Below are positions 1 through 5,850 of a stretch of DNA of 7,014 bases, piece after piece; position 1 is the first letter of the stretch, and the number at the start of each line of letters is the position of its first letter. Both the position numbers and the translations under genes were made by a program. Under the pieces are notes generated by a model. That model worked only from the letters and a program-made list of their open reading frames with translations. It had not been told where the DNA came from and ran no database searches. Origin of the DNA: MGR-bin208 sp043779285 (lineage in GTDB: Bacteria; Bacteroidota; Bacteroidia; Chitinophagales; Chitinophagaceae); NCBI GenBank assembly GCA_043779285.1, contig JAYWEL010000251.1, positions 1 to 7,014 on the forward strand, read 5' to 3'.

Positions 1-16
1 TTTTTTTAACGGAGTG

Positions 17-47
17 CAAAGGTAATCACCTTTCAATAACAACCAAA
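17..47 (-). promoter_or_regulatory. Leftmost tandem promoter (P1), reading left
   Basis: Read on the minus strand, a TTTG element (44-47) is followed by exactly 19 bases and then TACCTTTG (17-24). This matches the primary sigma factor consensus known for Bacteroidota (TTTG or TTG, about 19-21 bases, TAnnTTTG). The following bases, CACTCCGTT and a run of A, resemble those after the other two promoters. Transcription would start near position 13 and leave the window, so the gene served is not visible. This is the promoter closest to that gene. Confidence 0.72.
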
Positions 48-117
48 TATTTTGCCAACTATTTTTAAGCTTTTTTTTGAAAAATTATTCAAAATGGAAA
101 ACCTAAATACGGCTTAA

Positions 118-153
118 ATGAAAAAAGAACAAACCCAACTTTTTTAGCGGGTT
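118..153 (-). terminator. Possible early hairpin with T-tract after P2
   Basis: On the minus strand the start of the P2 transcript contains AACCC (149-153) and GGGTT (132-136), which can pair around a 12-base loop, followed by a T-rich stretch (TTTGTTCTTTTTT). The layout resembles an attenuator or weak intrinsic terminator just after the transcription start. The stem is only 5 bp, so this is tentative. Confidence 0.25.
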
Positions 154-154
154 G

Positions 155-185
155 CAAAGATATGAAGTTGAAGACTATTCGCAAA
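155..185 (-). promoter_or_regulatory. Middle tandem promoter (P2), reading left
   Basis: On the minus strand TTTG (182-185) is followed by 19 bases and TATCTTTG (155-162), a full match to the Bacteroidota housekeeping consensus. The 17-base core at 146-162 differs by a single base from the core of P3 at 263-279. The predicted start is near position 151. Directly downstream the transcript can form a small hairpin followed by a T-rich tract, so part of its output may stop early. Confidence 0.75.
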
Positions 186-271
186 AGAATTCTTGCTTTT
201 ATATTCATCTTTTCCTTCTTTTTTATTTGATTTCTAAGAGCTAATTCCGTTGCTTTTTTCAAAGCGGGGTG

Positions 272-302
272 CAAAGATAACTATGTTATACTTGTCTCCA
301 AA
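272..302 (-). promoter_or_regulatory. Upstream tandem promoter (P3), reading left
   Basis: On the minus strand TTTG (299-302) precedes TATCTTTG (272-279) with a spacer of exactly 19 bases, a full consensus match for the Bacteroidota primary sigma factor. It lies about 90 bp beyond the truA stop codon and points the same way as truA, so it is not the truA promoter. The early transcript can fold into a 5-bp hairpin, GCTTT/AAAGC, at 252-265. Confidence 0.75.
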
Positions 303-365
303 TATATTTTCAACTTTTCAATTATGCATTTGCCTGAAAGGCTTACTGCTTATGCGTTTCCTGAT

Positions 366-1127
366 CTATATTTTTTTTGAACTTATATGTGTGTATAAAT
401 TGGGGTACTCCACTGCTATTAAAAACAATCCGTGGGAAGGAACTGCGAAATTAGCTACAGTACAGTCTTTTGCTTCAATTATTGCTTTAAACTCCTTTAC
501 ATCAATTTTTTTACGTCCAACTAAAAGCATTGTACTGACTAACCCTTTTACCATACCTCTTAAAAATCTATTTCCTTTTATATTATATACAAGAGCTTGC
601 TCTTCCTTGATCCATTGACTATTAAAAATTTTACATTCGAATGTATTCACTTGTGTATTTCGTTTTGAAAAAGAAGTAAAATCAGATGTATTTTTTATTA
701 TCTGTGCTGCTTCATTCAATAAATCGATATCCAACCGATATGGATAATGATATGCTTGCTCTTTTAAAAAGGGATTCTTGTTAATATATATATAGTACTT
801 GTATTCTCTGCTAACCGCATCAAACCTTGCATGCGCACTTTCCGGTACTGAAAAGATTCTTTTTATGACAATGTCCTCATGAATGAGAGCATTCATATTA
901 TAGATCAGTTTTTTAGAAATTTCTTCATCAAAATTAAAATGAAAATAATTCTGCAATGAATGAACCCCTGTATCAGTTCTGGAAGAACCTGTTAATTGTA
1001 TTTTTTGCTTTAGTAGTAATTTAAATGCATTTTCAATTTCAGATTGAACTGTAATTGCATTTTTTTGAATTTGAAATCCACTAAAACAAGTTCCTTTATA
1101 TGAAACTTCGATAAAGTATCTTGACAT
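366..1127 (-). CDS. truA: tRNA pseudouridine synthase A
   Basis: TruA isomerises uridine to pseudouridine at positions 38-40 in the anticodon stem-loop of many tRNAs and acts as a cytoplasmic homodimer. The 253-residue product has the usual length for the family. The signature SSRTDTGVH (residues 48-56) carries the catalytic aspartate, D52. HARFDAVSREYKYYI (99-113) holds the conserved active-site tyrosine region, and NRFLRGMV (186-193) and VPSHGL (229-234) are further conserved family motifs. The ATG start gives the expected N-terminus, a beta strand followed by YKGTCFSGFQIQ. It lies 31 bp downstream of the DUF4476-like gene and has no evident promoter of its own, so the two are probably co-transcribed. 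The identification is firm; TruB and RluA families have different motifs. Confidence 0.96.
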   Translation of the reverse strand: MSRYFIEVSYKGTCFSGFQIQKNAITVQSEIENAFKLLLKQKIQLTGSSRTDTGVHSLQNYFHFNFDEEISKKLIYNMNALIHEDIVIKRIFSVPESAHARFDAVSREYKYYIYINKNPFLKEQAYHYPYRLDIDLLNEAAQIIKNTSDFTSFSKRNTQVNTFECKIFNSQWIKEEQALVYNIKGNRFLRGMVKGLVSTMLLVGRKKIDVKEFKAIIEAKDCTVANFAVPSHGLFLIAVEYPNLYTHISSKKI

Positions 1128-1158
1128 AGCAGATATTCTATTGGTGATCTTTTGAAGC

Positions 1159-2505
1159 TTATTTACTTTTCAGCATGTTTCGAAAACGGTTAATAAAATA
1201 CTCATCTTTAAATTCCAACTCCAGACTGGAGAAATTCTCCTTATCTGCTATAAACCCATTTGAAGCACTATAAAACTGATATCTACCTAAATCATAAAGA
1301 AAAAGGCTTCCCAAGTTTTTTATTTGTGCTGTTGTAAAACATTTAGCTTGAAAATATTTTTTTGCCTGATCAATCATTCCATCATCATCTTTTTCGTTTG
1401 CCATTATTTTTCTTAAATCAAAAAAATCGGTTTCAGTTGCAAAAGCGATACAATTATTTTTTGCATTAACACTTATCAATTCCTTCTTATCCACTTCATC
1501 TGCTTGTTTTATTATCGCTTCCTTTTTTTCAATCACTTCAACTTTTTCAGATTGGATTACCGTATTTTCTTTTGTTGCATTTGCAACTATATCCAAAAAC
1601 TTAATTTCTTTTTTCGCTGGTTCAACAATTGTTGACTTTGTTTTTTGTTCATTTGGTATCAGTATCCGGATAGTATCTGTATTACCATTTTTAAAAGAAT
1701 CTGTAAATACCAACCCCACTCCTTCTGTTGTTGAACTTTCAGAATTATACTTGACAGTAGATTTATCCTGTTTTATTTTATTTTCTACAAGCTCTTTTTC
1801 AACAACTGGTATAACCTCAATTCTTTCTTCCACTTTTTCATTTATTGCCAATTTTTCATTTTTCTTAATATCCTGTTCTTCTTTAAGCGCTACTACTACT
1901 GAATCTCTTTTATTGATTTCTTCAACTACTATCTCCTTTTTTTCAATATCTGACTTTTTTTCTATTGCAACTTCTGGATCAGCCATTGACCTGGTTGTAA
2001 TGCTGTCCTGAACTACCGGTTCCAATTTCTTCTCTTCTTTTTTTACAAATATCAATTTCTCTTTTATAGATGAATCATCGATAGCCTTTGACAGCATATT
2101 ATTGAATGGATTGAAATCCATTTTCTCCGTTTTCACTTCTGTTCGATCTTTAGATATTTCAGGAATAAAAGGTTTAACCAATGCTAGACTTTGAAGATTG
2201 AATAAATTCAATTCTTTATCCTTATCATTCATAATTAAATAACCTTGATCTTTTTTATTGATATTTATTAAGAAGGGGTTGTTTAATTCCTTTCCCTGGA
2301 TTCCTATATTAATTAAATAAGAACTGTCTCTTAATTCTGGTATTATTAAATAGCCGGAAGAAGTAGAATTTAAAACCTCATCCTGATGCTTTACAAAAAA
2401 ACTTTGCTTTGATTCGGATTGCAAATACAGAAAATAGGTTTTTTGTGCCACAACAACTGTCGAACAAAAAATAAAAACAAAGAAGAATACGATTCTGTTC
2501 ATCAT
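1159..2505 (-). CDS. Secreted protein with DUF4476-like C-terminal domain
   Basis: A 448-residue protein of unknown function, seen as three parts. Residues 1-20 are a signal peptide ending VVVAQ. Residues about 21-112 form a probable beta-rich domain containing a GYLIIPELRDSSY motif, of a type I recall from Chitinophagaceae. Residues about 115-345 are a lysine/glutamate-rich, low-complexity linker, probably disordered. Residues about 350-448 resemble DUF4476: a cysteine-containing start (NNCIAFA), a second cysteine in KCFTTAQIKNL (388-398), LFLYDLGRYQFY and a closing FINRFRNML. C352 and C389 could form a disulfide after export. The start is either of two adjacent ATG codons (2505 or 2502); the signal peptide works with both. 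A TAATTTTG element lies just upstream, and truA follows 31 bp later. Export is well supported; the domain name rests on recalled pattern, and the function is unknown. Confidence 0.8.
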   Translation of the reverse strand: MMNRIVFFFVFIFCSTVVVAQKTYFLYLQSESKQSFFVKHQDEVLNSTSSGYLIIPELRDSSYLINIGIQGKELNNPFLININKKDQGYLIMNDKDKELNLFNLQSLALVKPFIPEISKDRTEVKTEKMDFNPFNNMLSKAIDDSSIKEKLIFVKKEEKKLEPVVQDSITTRSMADPEVAIEKKSDIEKKEIVVEEINKRDSVVVALKEEQDIKKNEKLAINEKVEERIEVIPVVEKELVENKIKQDKSTVKYNSESSTTEGVGLVFTDSFKNGNTDTIRILIPNEQKTKSTIVEPAKKEIKFLDIVANATKENTVIQSEKVEVIEKKEAIIKQADEVDKKELISVNAKNNCIAFATETDFFDLRKIMANEKDDDGMIDQAKKYFQAKCFTTAQIKNLGSLFLYDLGRYQFYSASNGFIADKENFSSLELEFKDEYFINRFRNMLKSK

Positions 2506-2523
2506 TCGGTTATTATTCTATTT

Positions 2524-2531
2524 CAAAATTA
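2524..2531 (-). promoter_or_regulatory. Candidate -7 element for the DUF4476-like gene
   Basis: The minus strand reads TAATTTTG, a full match to the Bacteroidota -7 consensus, about 18 bases before the first ATG. No TTG is found at the normal distance upstream, so the promoter is incomplete or weak. The same octamer precedes pgk. Confidence 0.4.
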
Positions 2532-2582
2532 GTTCAAATATTTCGAGTTCCTTTTTTTTTAAGAAGACAGCCCTGTAATAGC

Positions 2583-2611
2583 AAAGCGATCCGCCTGTGG
2601 TGGATCGCTTT
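2583..2611 (-). terminator. Stem-loop after the lemA-TPM cluster
   Basis: AAAGCGATCC (2583-2592) and GGATCGCTTT (2602-2611) form a perfect 10-bp stem around a 9-base loop, starting 23 bp after the last TPM gene stops. Its place between two transcription units suggests that it ends the cluster transcript or protects its 3' end. There is no good T-tract on the minus strand, so classical intrinsic termination is uncertain. Confidence 0.5.
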
Positions 2612-2634
2612 ACCTAATATTTTTTCATAAAAAA

Positions 2635-3396
2635 TTACCAACTTCCACTTGCGCCTCCTCCTCCTCCCCCACCTCCGCCAAACCCGCCAAAACCACCTCC
2701 ACTTCCACCGCCACCGCCAAAACCACCAAAGCCACCTCCTCCTGAAAAGGTTGGACCTATCCAACCACGGTATCCTCTGCGTGACAACATACCACCTCTT
2801 CCACCACCACTGGAGCTATAAATTAACCATATTATAAAAAGTATGATTAAAATTATTCTTCCTAAACTAATCTTTTTGTTTTTTTTATTATAACCCTGCG
2901 GTGCAGTGTATTCACCTACAGCGGCTAAAAAAATGGCGGTAGTTGCTTCATCTAAACCCCTGTAAAAATTTCCTGCTTTAAAATTGGGTAAAATTTCCCT
3001 ATCAATAATTTGTCCTGCAGTAATATCCGGTATAGCTCCTTCTAATCCATATCCCACTTCAATCCGTACATTCCGGTCTTCTTTTGTTACTAAAAGAACA
3101 ATACCATTATTATTTTTTTTATTACCTACTCCCCAATCCCGTAAAATTCTCAAAGCCACATCCTCAATGGGATAATCATTGGTAGAATTAATTATAACAA
3201 CAGCTATCTGGTTTGATGTACTATCGTCGTAAGCAACCAGTTTGTTTTCTAATGCAATTTTTTGTTCAGCCGTTAAGCTATTCGTAAAATCATTGACCAG
3301 TTTTGCAGGCGAAGGTCTTGCAGGAATTATTTTTTCTATCTGTGCATTTGCAGAGAATACAAAAAATAATGATATGATAAATAGAATTCTTTTCAT
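2635..3396 (-). CDS. Secreted, membrane-anchored TPM-domain protein, YgcG type
   Basis: A 253-residue envelope protein of the TPM (TLP18.3/Psb32/MOLO-1) family. Residues 1-19 are a signal peptide ending SANAQ. A TPM domain spans about 32-165 and shows the family features NQIAVVII (62-69), RDWGVGNKKNNNGIVLLV (86-103) and IEVGYGLEGAIPD (112-124). A single membrane helix follows at about 178-194. The tail from 217 is almost all glycine, serine and phenylalanine and ends GASGSW, an ending typical of YgcG-like proteins. The ATG at 3396 is preferred to an upstream in-frame ATG at 3486, because it begins the signal peptide directly and leaves 4 bp after the preceding gene, whereas the longer form would overlap it by 86 bp. 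Some plant relatives are reported as phosphatases, but activity here is unproven. It is the third gene of a lemA-TPM-TPM cluster. Confidence 0.9.
   Translation of the reverse strand: MKRILFIISLFFVFSANAQIEKIIPARPSPAKLVNDFTNSLTAEQKIALENKLVAYDDSTSNQIAVVIINSTNDYPIEDVALRILRDWGVGNKKNNNGIVLLVTKEDRNVRIEVGYGLEGAIPDITAGQIIDREILPNFKAGNFYRGLDEATTAIFLAAVGEYTAPQGYNKKNKKISLGRIILIILFIIWLIYSSSGGGRGGMLSRRGYRGWIGPTFSGGGGFGGFGGGGGSGGGFGGFGGGGGGGGGASGSW
2638..2748 (-). repeat. Glycine-codon repeat encoding the C-terminal tail
   Basis: About 110 bp of GGN-rich low-complexity DNA encode residues 217-253 of the YgcG-type protein, including repeated GGFGGFGG units. It is much more GC-rich than the rest of the window. 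Such tracts can change length by slippage and create spurious reading frames on both strands. Confidence 0.75.
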
Positions 3397-3400
3397 TGAT

Positions 3401-3865
3401 TTATAACTTTCCAAAAACAATTTCATCCGGTAATTCATTTTTATCGGTGTTTCTTTCAAATGGAAAATGTAAATACAATGCTTCACCTATATCATTTACA
3501 CAATTCCTAATTCCAATGGCTATTTCTTGACCGGAAAATGCGGCTAATATCAAATTCACTTCTTTCTGCCAGTATTCATTTCCCACTTTTTCATGAATAC
3601 CTTGATCTCCGAAAATTGCCAGTTGATGATCTTTCAATGCGATATAAACCAAAACTGCATTGCGCAATTCTGTATTATCCATTTTAAGATTATAAAAAAG
3701 TTCTTTTGCTCTATCCAATGGCTCAACAAAATGGCAACGACTTTCTATAAACACACGTATCTCTCCACTGGTGCATTTTTCAGAACTGCTTATTGCATCC
3801 AGAATCATTTGTGTATCTTCCTTACTGAAGATTTCTTTTGATTTTTGCCAAGGAAATAACCGCAC
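3401..3865 (-). CDS. Small soluble TPM-domain protein
   Basis: A 154-residue protein with no signal peptide or membrane helix, so probably cytoplasmic or at the inner face of the membrane. It resembles a second TPM family branch found beside lemA: SGEIRVFIES (33-42), a helix with AKELFYNLKM (53-62), NAVLVYIALKDHQLAIFGDQGIHEKVG (69-95) and an adjacent YW. Biochemical function is unknown. The start is GTG at 3865; the next ATG is codon 20 and would cut into the first helix, while the GTG start gives an N-terminus (FPWQKSKEIFSKED) like that of relatives as I recall them. No Shine-Dalgarno sequence precedes it. It follows lemA by 21 bp and ends 4 bp before the secreted TPM gene, so the three are almost certainly one operon. 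Confidence 0.85.
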   Translation of the reverse strand: MRLFPWQKSKEIFSKEDTQMILDAISSSEKCTSGEIRVFIESRCHFVEPLDRAKELFYNLKMDNTELRNAVLVYIALKDHQLAIFGDQGIHEKVGNEYWQKEVNLILAAFSGQEIAIGIRNCVNDIGEALYLHFPFERNTDKNELPDEIVFGKL

Positions 3866-3886
3866 TTTCAGATTTTATTGTAGGAT

Positions 3887-4480
3887 TTAGAAATTAACTT
3901 TCGGTGCTTTCTCAGAACCGGCATCGGCTGCAAAACCTTCTTTCTTTGCAAAACCAAACATGCCAGCAAACATATTTGTGGGGAATGAGCGAACTTTTGT
4001 ATTGTAGGTATTGATGGCTGCATTGAAATCATTCCTGGTTACATTAATCCGATTTTCTGTTCCTTCCAATTGTCGTTGAAGATCGCGGAAACTTTCTGTT
4101 GCTTTCAACTCAGGATATTTTTCGATGGTGACCAATAAGCGGCTTAGTGCGCCACTTAATTGTCCTTGTGCCTGTTGGAATTGTGCAACTTTTTCGGGAG
4201 TTAAATTATTTACATCAATATTCATAGATGTTGCTTTTGCTCTTGCTTCTACCACTTTGGTCAATGTTTCCTGTTCGAAATTGGCAACACCTTTTACTGT
4301 ATTTACCAGGTTTGGAATTAGGTCGGCTCTTCGTTGATAAGAACTTTGCACATCATTCCATTTATTTTTTACGGTTTCATCCTGTTTTACTAAGCCATTA
4401 TACGAGCCACAGCTCCAGGCAAAAAGCATTAATACTAATCCACCAATGATTATCAGGGTTAAATTTTTAGTTCCTTTCAT
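3887..4480 (-). CDS. lemA: LemA family membrane protein
   Basis: LemA proteins are small membrane-anchored proteins with a helical bundle; their cellular role is poorly defined. The 197-residue product has the usual length. An N-terminal membrane helix covers about residues 7-23, followed by the family start SYNGLVKQDETVKNKWNDV (26-44), the hallmark YQRRADLIPNLVNTVKG (48-64), a central helical region to about 130, LQRQLEGTENRI (134-145) and YNTKVRSFPTNMFAGMFGF (159-177). A cysteine at residue 24 just after the helix raises the possibility of a lipoprotein, but the preceding residues (AWS) are a poor lipobox. It begins 73 bp after pgk, beyond a 13-bp inverted repeat, and leads the lemA-TPM-TPM cluster. 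No full promoter is clear, so expression may come partly from pgk read-through. Confidence 0.94.
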   Translation of the reverse strand: MKGTKNLTLIIIGGLVLMLFAWSCGSYNGLVKQDETVKNKWNDVQSSYQRRADLIPNLVNTVKGVANFEQETLTKVVEARAKATSMNIDVNNLTPEKVAQFQQAQGQLSGALSRLLVTIEKYPELKATESFRDLQRQLEGTENRINVTRNDFNAAINTYNTKVRSFPTNMFAGMFGFAKKEGFAADAGSEKAPKVNF

Positions 4481-4518
4481 TTTTTATTTTTTTAGAAGTG
4501 TATAAAAATAAATTATTT

Positions 4519-4557
4519 ATAGTGAAAATAAATATTGTTTCAAATTATTTTCACTAT
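4519..4557. repeat. 13-bp perfect inverted repeat between pgk and lemA
   Basis: The arms ATAGTGAAAATAA (4519-4531) and TTATTTTCACTAT (4545-4557) are perfect complements around 13 bases. The right arm contains the pgk stop codon. The stem is AT-rich and lacks a clean T-tract, so it is a weak terminator at best. It could instead be an operator for a dimeric regulator of lemA or an mRNA processing structure. Confidence 0.6.
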
Positions 4558-5765
4558 TGAGCCATAGCCGAAATTCCGGGTAATACTTTTCCTTCAAAAT
4601 ATTCTAATAATGCGCCGCCGCCTGTAGATACATAACTTACTTTATCTGCAAACCCGAATTTGTTTACAGCAGCAACACTATCACCTCCGCCAACTAAAGA
4701 AAATGCACCTTTAGCAGTAGCCAATGCAACTGATTTCGCAATTTCTTTTGTGCCATGCTGAAATTTTTCCATTTCAAAAACACCCATCGGCCCATTCCAC
4801 AAAATGGTTTTTGAATGTAAAATGATATTACAAAATTGCTCGCAAGCATTGGGGCCAATATCCAAACCCATCCAACCATCTGGAATATGATTACTAGGTG
4901 CAGAAGAAGTTTCTGCGGCAGGATCAAATTTATCGGCAATAATAGAATCGGCAGGAAGATGAATACATACTCCTTTTTCTTCTGCCTTTTTTAATAATGC
5001 AATCGCTGTACCCATCCGATCATCTTCACATAATGAATTGCCGATTTTCCCACCGGTAGCTTTCATAAATGTATAAGCCATTCCTCCACCAATAATAATA
5101 TCGCTGGCCCTGTCCATCAGATTTTCTATGATGAGAATTTTATCTGAAACTTTTGCGCCGCCAATGATAGCCGTGAATGGTTTTTCAGATTCGTTCATCA
5201 GCTTTTCGGCATTGGCTACTTCGGCATTCATCAGCAAGCCAAACATTTTTTTATCAGCGGCGAAATAATCTGCAATCACTGCTGTGGAAGCATGTGCCCT
5301 ATGAGCAGTTCCAAAAGCATCATTGACATATATATCTGCATGTCTGCTTAATTTTTCGGCAAAATCCTTTTCGCCTTTTTCTTCATCTTTATAAAACCGT
5401 AGATTTTCCAACAATAAAACTTCGCCGGGTTTTAAATTATCAGTAAGCCGAATTGCTTCATCGCCTATACAATCATTTGCAAATAATACATTCACATCTT
5501 GTCCGGTTGATGAATGGAGTAATTCTCTTAAATGACTGATCAAATGTTTTAATGAAAATTTATCCTCCGGGCCAGCTTTTGGTCTTCCCAAATGACTCAT
5601 CAGAATAGCTGCTCCTCCATCTGCCAATATTTTAGTTATCGTTGGCAAAGAAGCTTTCATTCTTGAATCATCCGTAATAATAAGATCCCCGTTCAAAGGA
5701 ACGTTAAAGTCCACCCTGATCAAAACTTTTTGACCGGAAAAATTGTGTTGAGAAAATTTAGACAT
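4554..5765 (-). CDS. pgk: Phosphoglycerate kinase
   Basis: This enzyme transfers phosphate from 1,3-bisphosphoglycerate to ADP, making ATP and 3-phosphoglycerate in glycolysis, and works in reverse in gluconeogenesis. It is a cytoplasmic monomer with two domains. The 403-residue length is typical. The N-terminal substrate domain shows RVDFNVPL (17-24), SHLGRP (57-62), ENLRF (120-124) and GTAHRAHAS (152-160). The nucleotide domain shows GGAKVSDKI (202-210), NGPMGVFE (324-331), GGGDSVAAV (359-367) and STGGGA (380-385). All key motifs are intact. The ATG at 5765 follows a consensus -7 element by 22 bases. It lies 85 bp downstream of gap, separated by a terminator, so it is transcribed at least partly on its own. 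After the TAG stop, the next codons in frame are TGA, AAA and TAA, a stack of stops. Confidence 0.98.
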   Translation of the reverse strand: MSKFSQHNFSGQKVLIRVDFNVPLNGDLIITDDSRMKASLPTITKILADGGAAILMSHLGRPKAGPEDKFSLKHLISHLRELLHSSTGQDVNVLFANDCIGDEAIRLTDNLKPGEVLLLENLRFYKDEEKGEKDFAEKLSRHADIYVNDAFGTAHRAHASTAVIADYFAADKKMFGLLMNAEVANAEKLMNESEKPFTAIIGGAKVSDKILIIENLMDRASDIIIGGGMAYTFMKATGGKIGNSLCEDDRMGTAIALLKKAEEKGVCIHLPADSIIADKFDPAAETSSAPSNHIPDGWMGLDIGPNACEQFCNIILHSKTILWNGPMGVFEMEKFQHGTKEIAKSVALATAKGAFSLVGGGDSVAAVNKFGFADKVSYVSTGGGALLEYFEGKVLPGISAMAQ

Positions 5766-5787
5766 AAGATAAATTTAATATTGTTGT

Positions 5788-5795
5788 CAAAATTA
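5788..5795 (-). promoter_or_regulatory. Candidate pgk promoter (-7 element)
   Basis: The minus strand reads TAATTTTG, a full match to the Bacteroidota -7 consensus, 22 bases before the pgk ATG. The normal place for the upstream element falls inside the gap terminator hairpin (about 5815-5818) and reads as T-rich without a G, so the upstream half is weak. Confidence 0.5.
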
Positions 5796-5800
5796 CCGGA

Positions 5801-5831
5801 AACAAAAATGCCGGAAAAGATTCCGGCATTT
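5801..5831 (-). terminator. Intrinsic terminator of gap
   Basis: AAATGCCGGAA (5806-5816) and TTCCGGCATTT (5821-5831) form a perfect 11-bp stem with a 4-base loop. On the minus strand the stem runs into TTTTTGTTT. It starts 20 bp after the gap stop codon. This is a textbook intrinsic terminator. The A-run on the other side could also give weak termination for plus-strand transcripts. Confidence 0.85.
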
Positions 5832-5850
5832 AAAAATATTACTTATTTAT

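Larger units (their letters stand above)
1..365. other. Intergenic region downstream of truA
   Basis: This stretch holds three leftward promoters and no convincing gene. No intrinsic terminator is visible after truA: the only nearby fold is a 4-bp stem (GCCT/AGGC) without a T-tract, so truA transcripts may run on into the promoter array. A 39-codon ATG reading frame at 89-208 on the minus strand contains P2 within it and is not supported as a gene. No tRNA or rRNA gene is recognisable. Confidence 0.6.

Noticed and set aside
89..208. 39-codon ATG reading frame on the minus strand with a purine-rich GAAGGA before it
   Set aside because: Promoter P2 lies inside it, its product has no recognisable features, and ribosome binding sites of this type are uninformative in Bacteroidota. 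The longer 61-codon form would start with TTG inside the P3 promoter.
241..258. Minus-strand GGAATTAGCTC resembles the 5' end of a tRNA
   Set aside because: No anticodon arm, T-loop or closing acceptor stem follows at the required distances.
310..352. Small stem GCCT/AGGC after truA as a terminator
   Set aside because: Only 4 bp with a 3-base loop and no T-tract on the minus strand.
250..618. 122-codon plus-strand reading frame
   Set aside because: Largely antisense to truA, which has intact motifs, and the rest covers promoter P3; the translation shows no family features.
2534..2764. Arginine/tryptophan-rich 76-codon frame on the minus strand
   Set aside because: It is the glycine-codon repeat of the YgcG-type gene read in another frame.
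3397..3486. Upstream ATG extension of the secreted TPM protein
   Set aside because: It would bury the signal peptide behind 30 residues and overlap the preceding gene by 86 bp.
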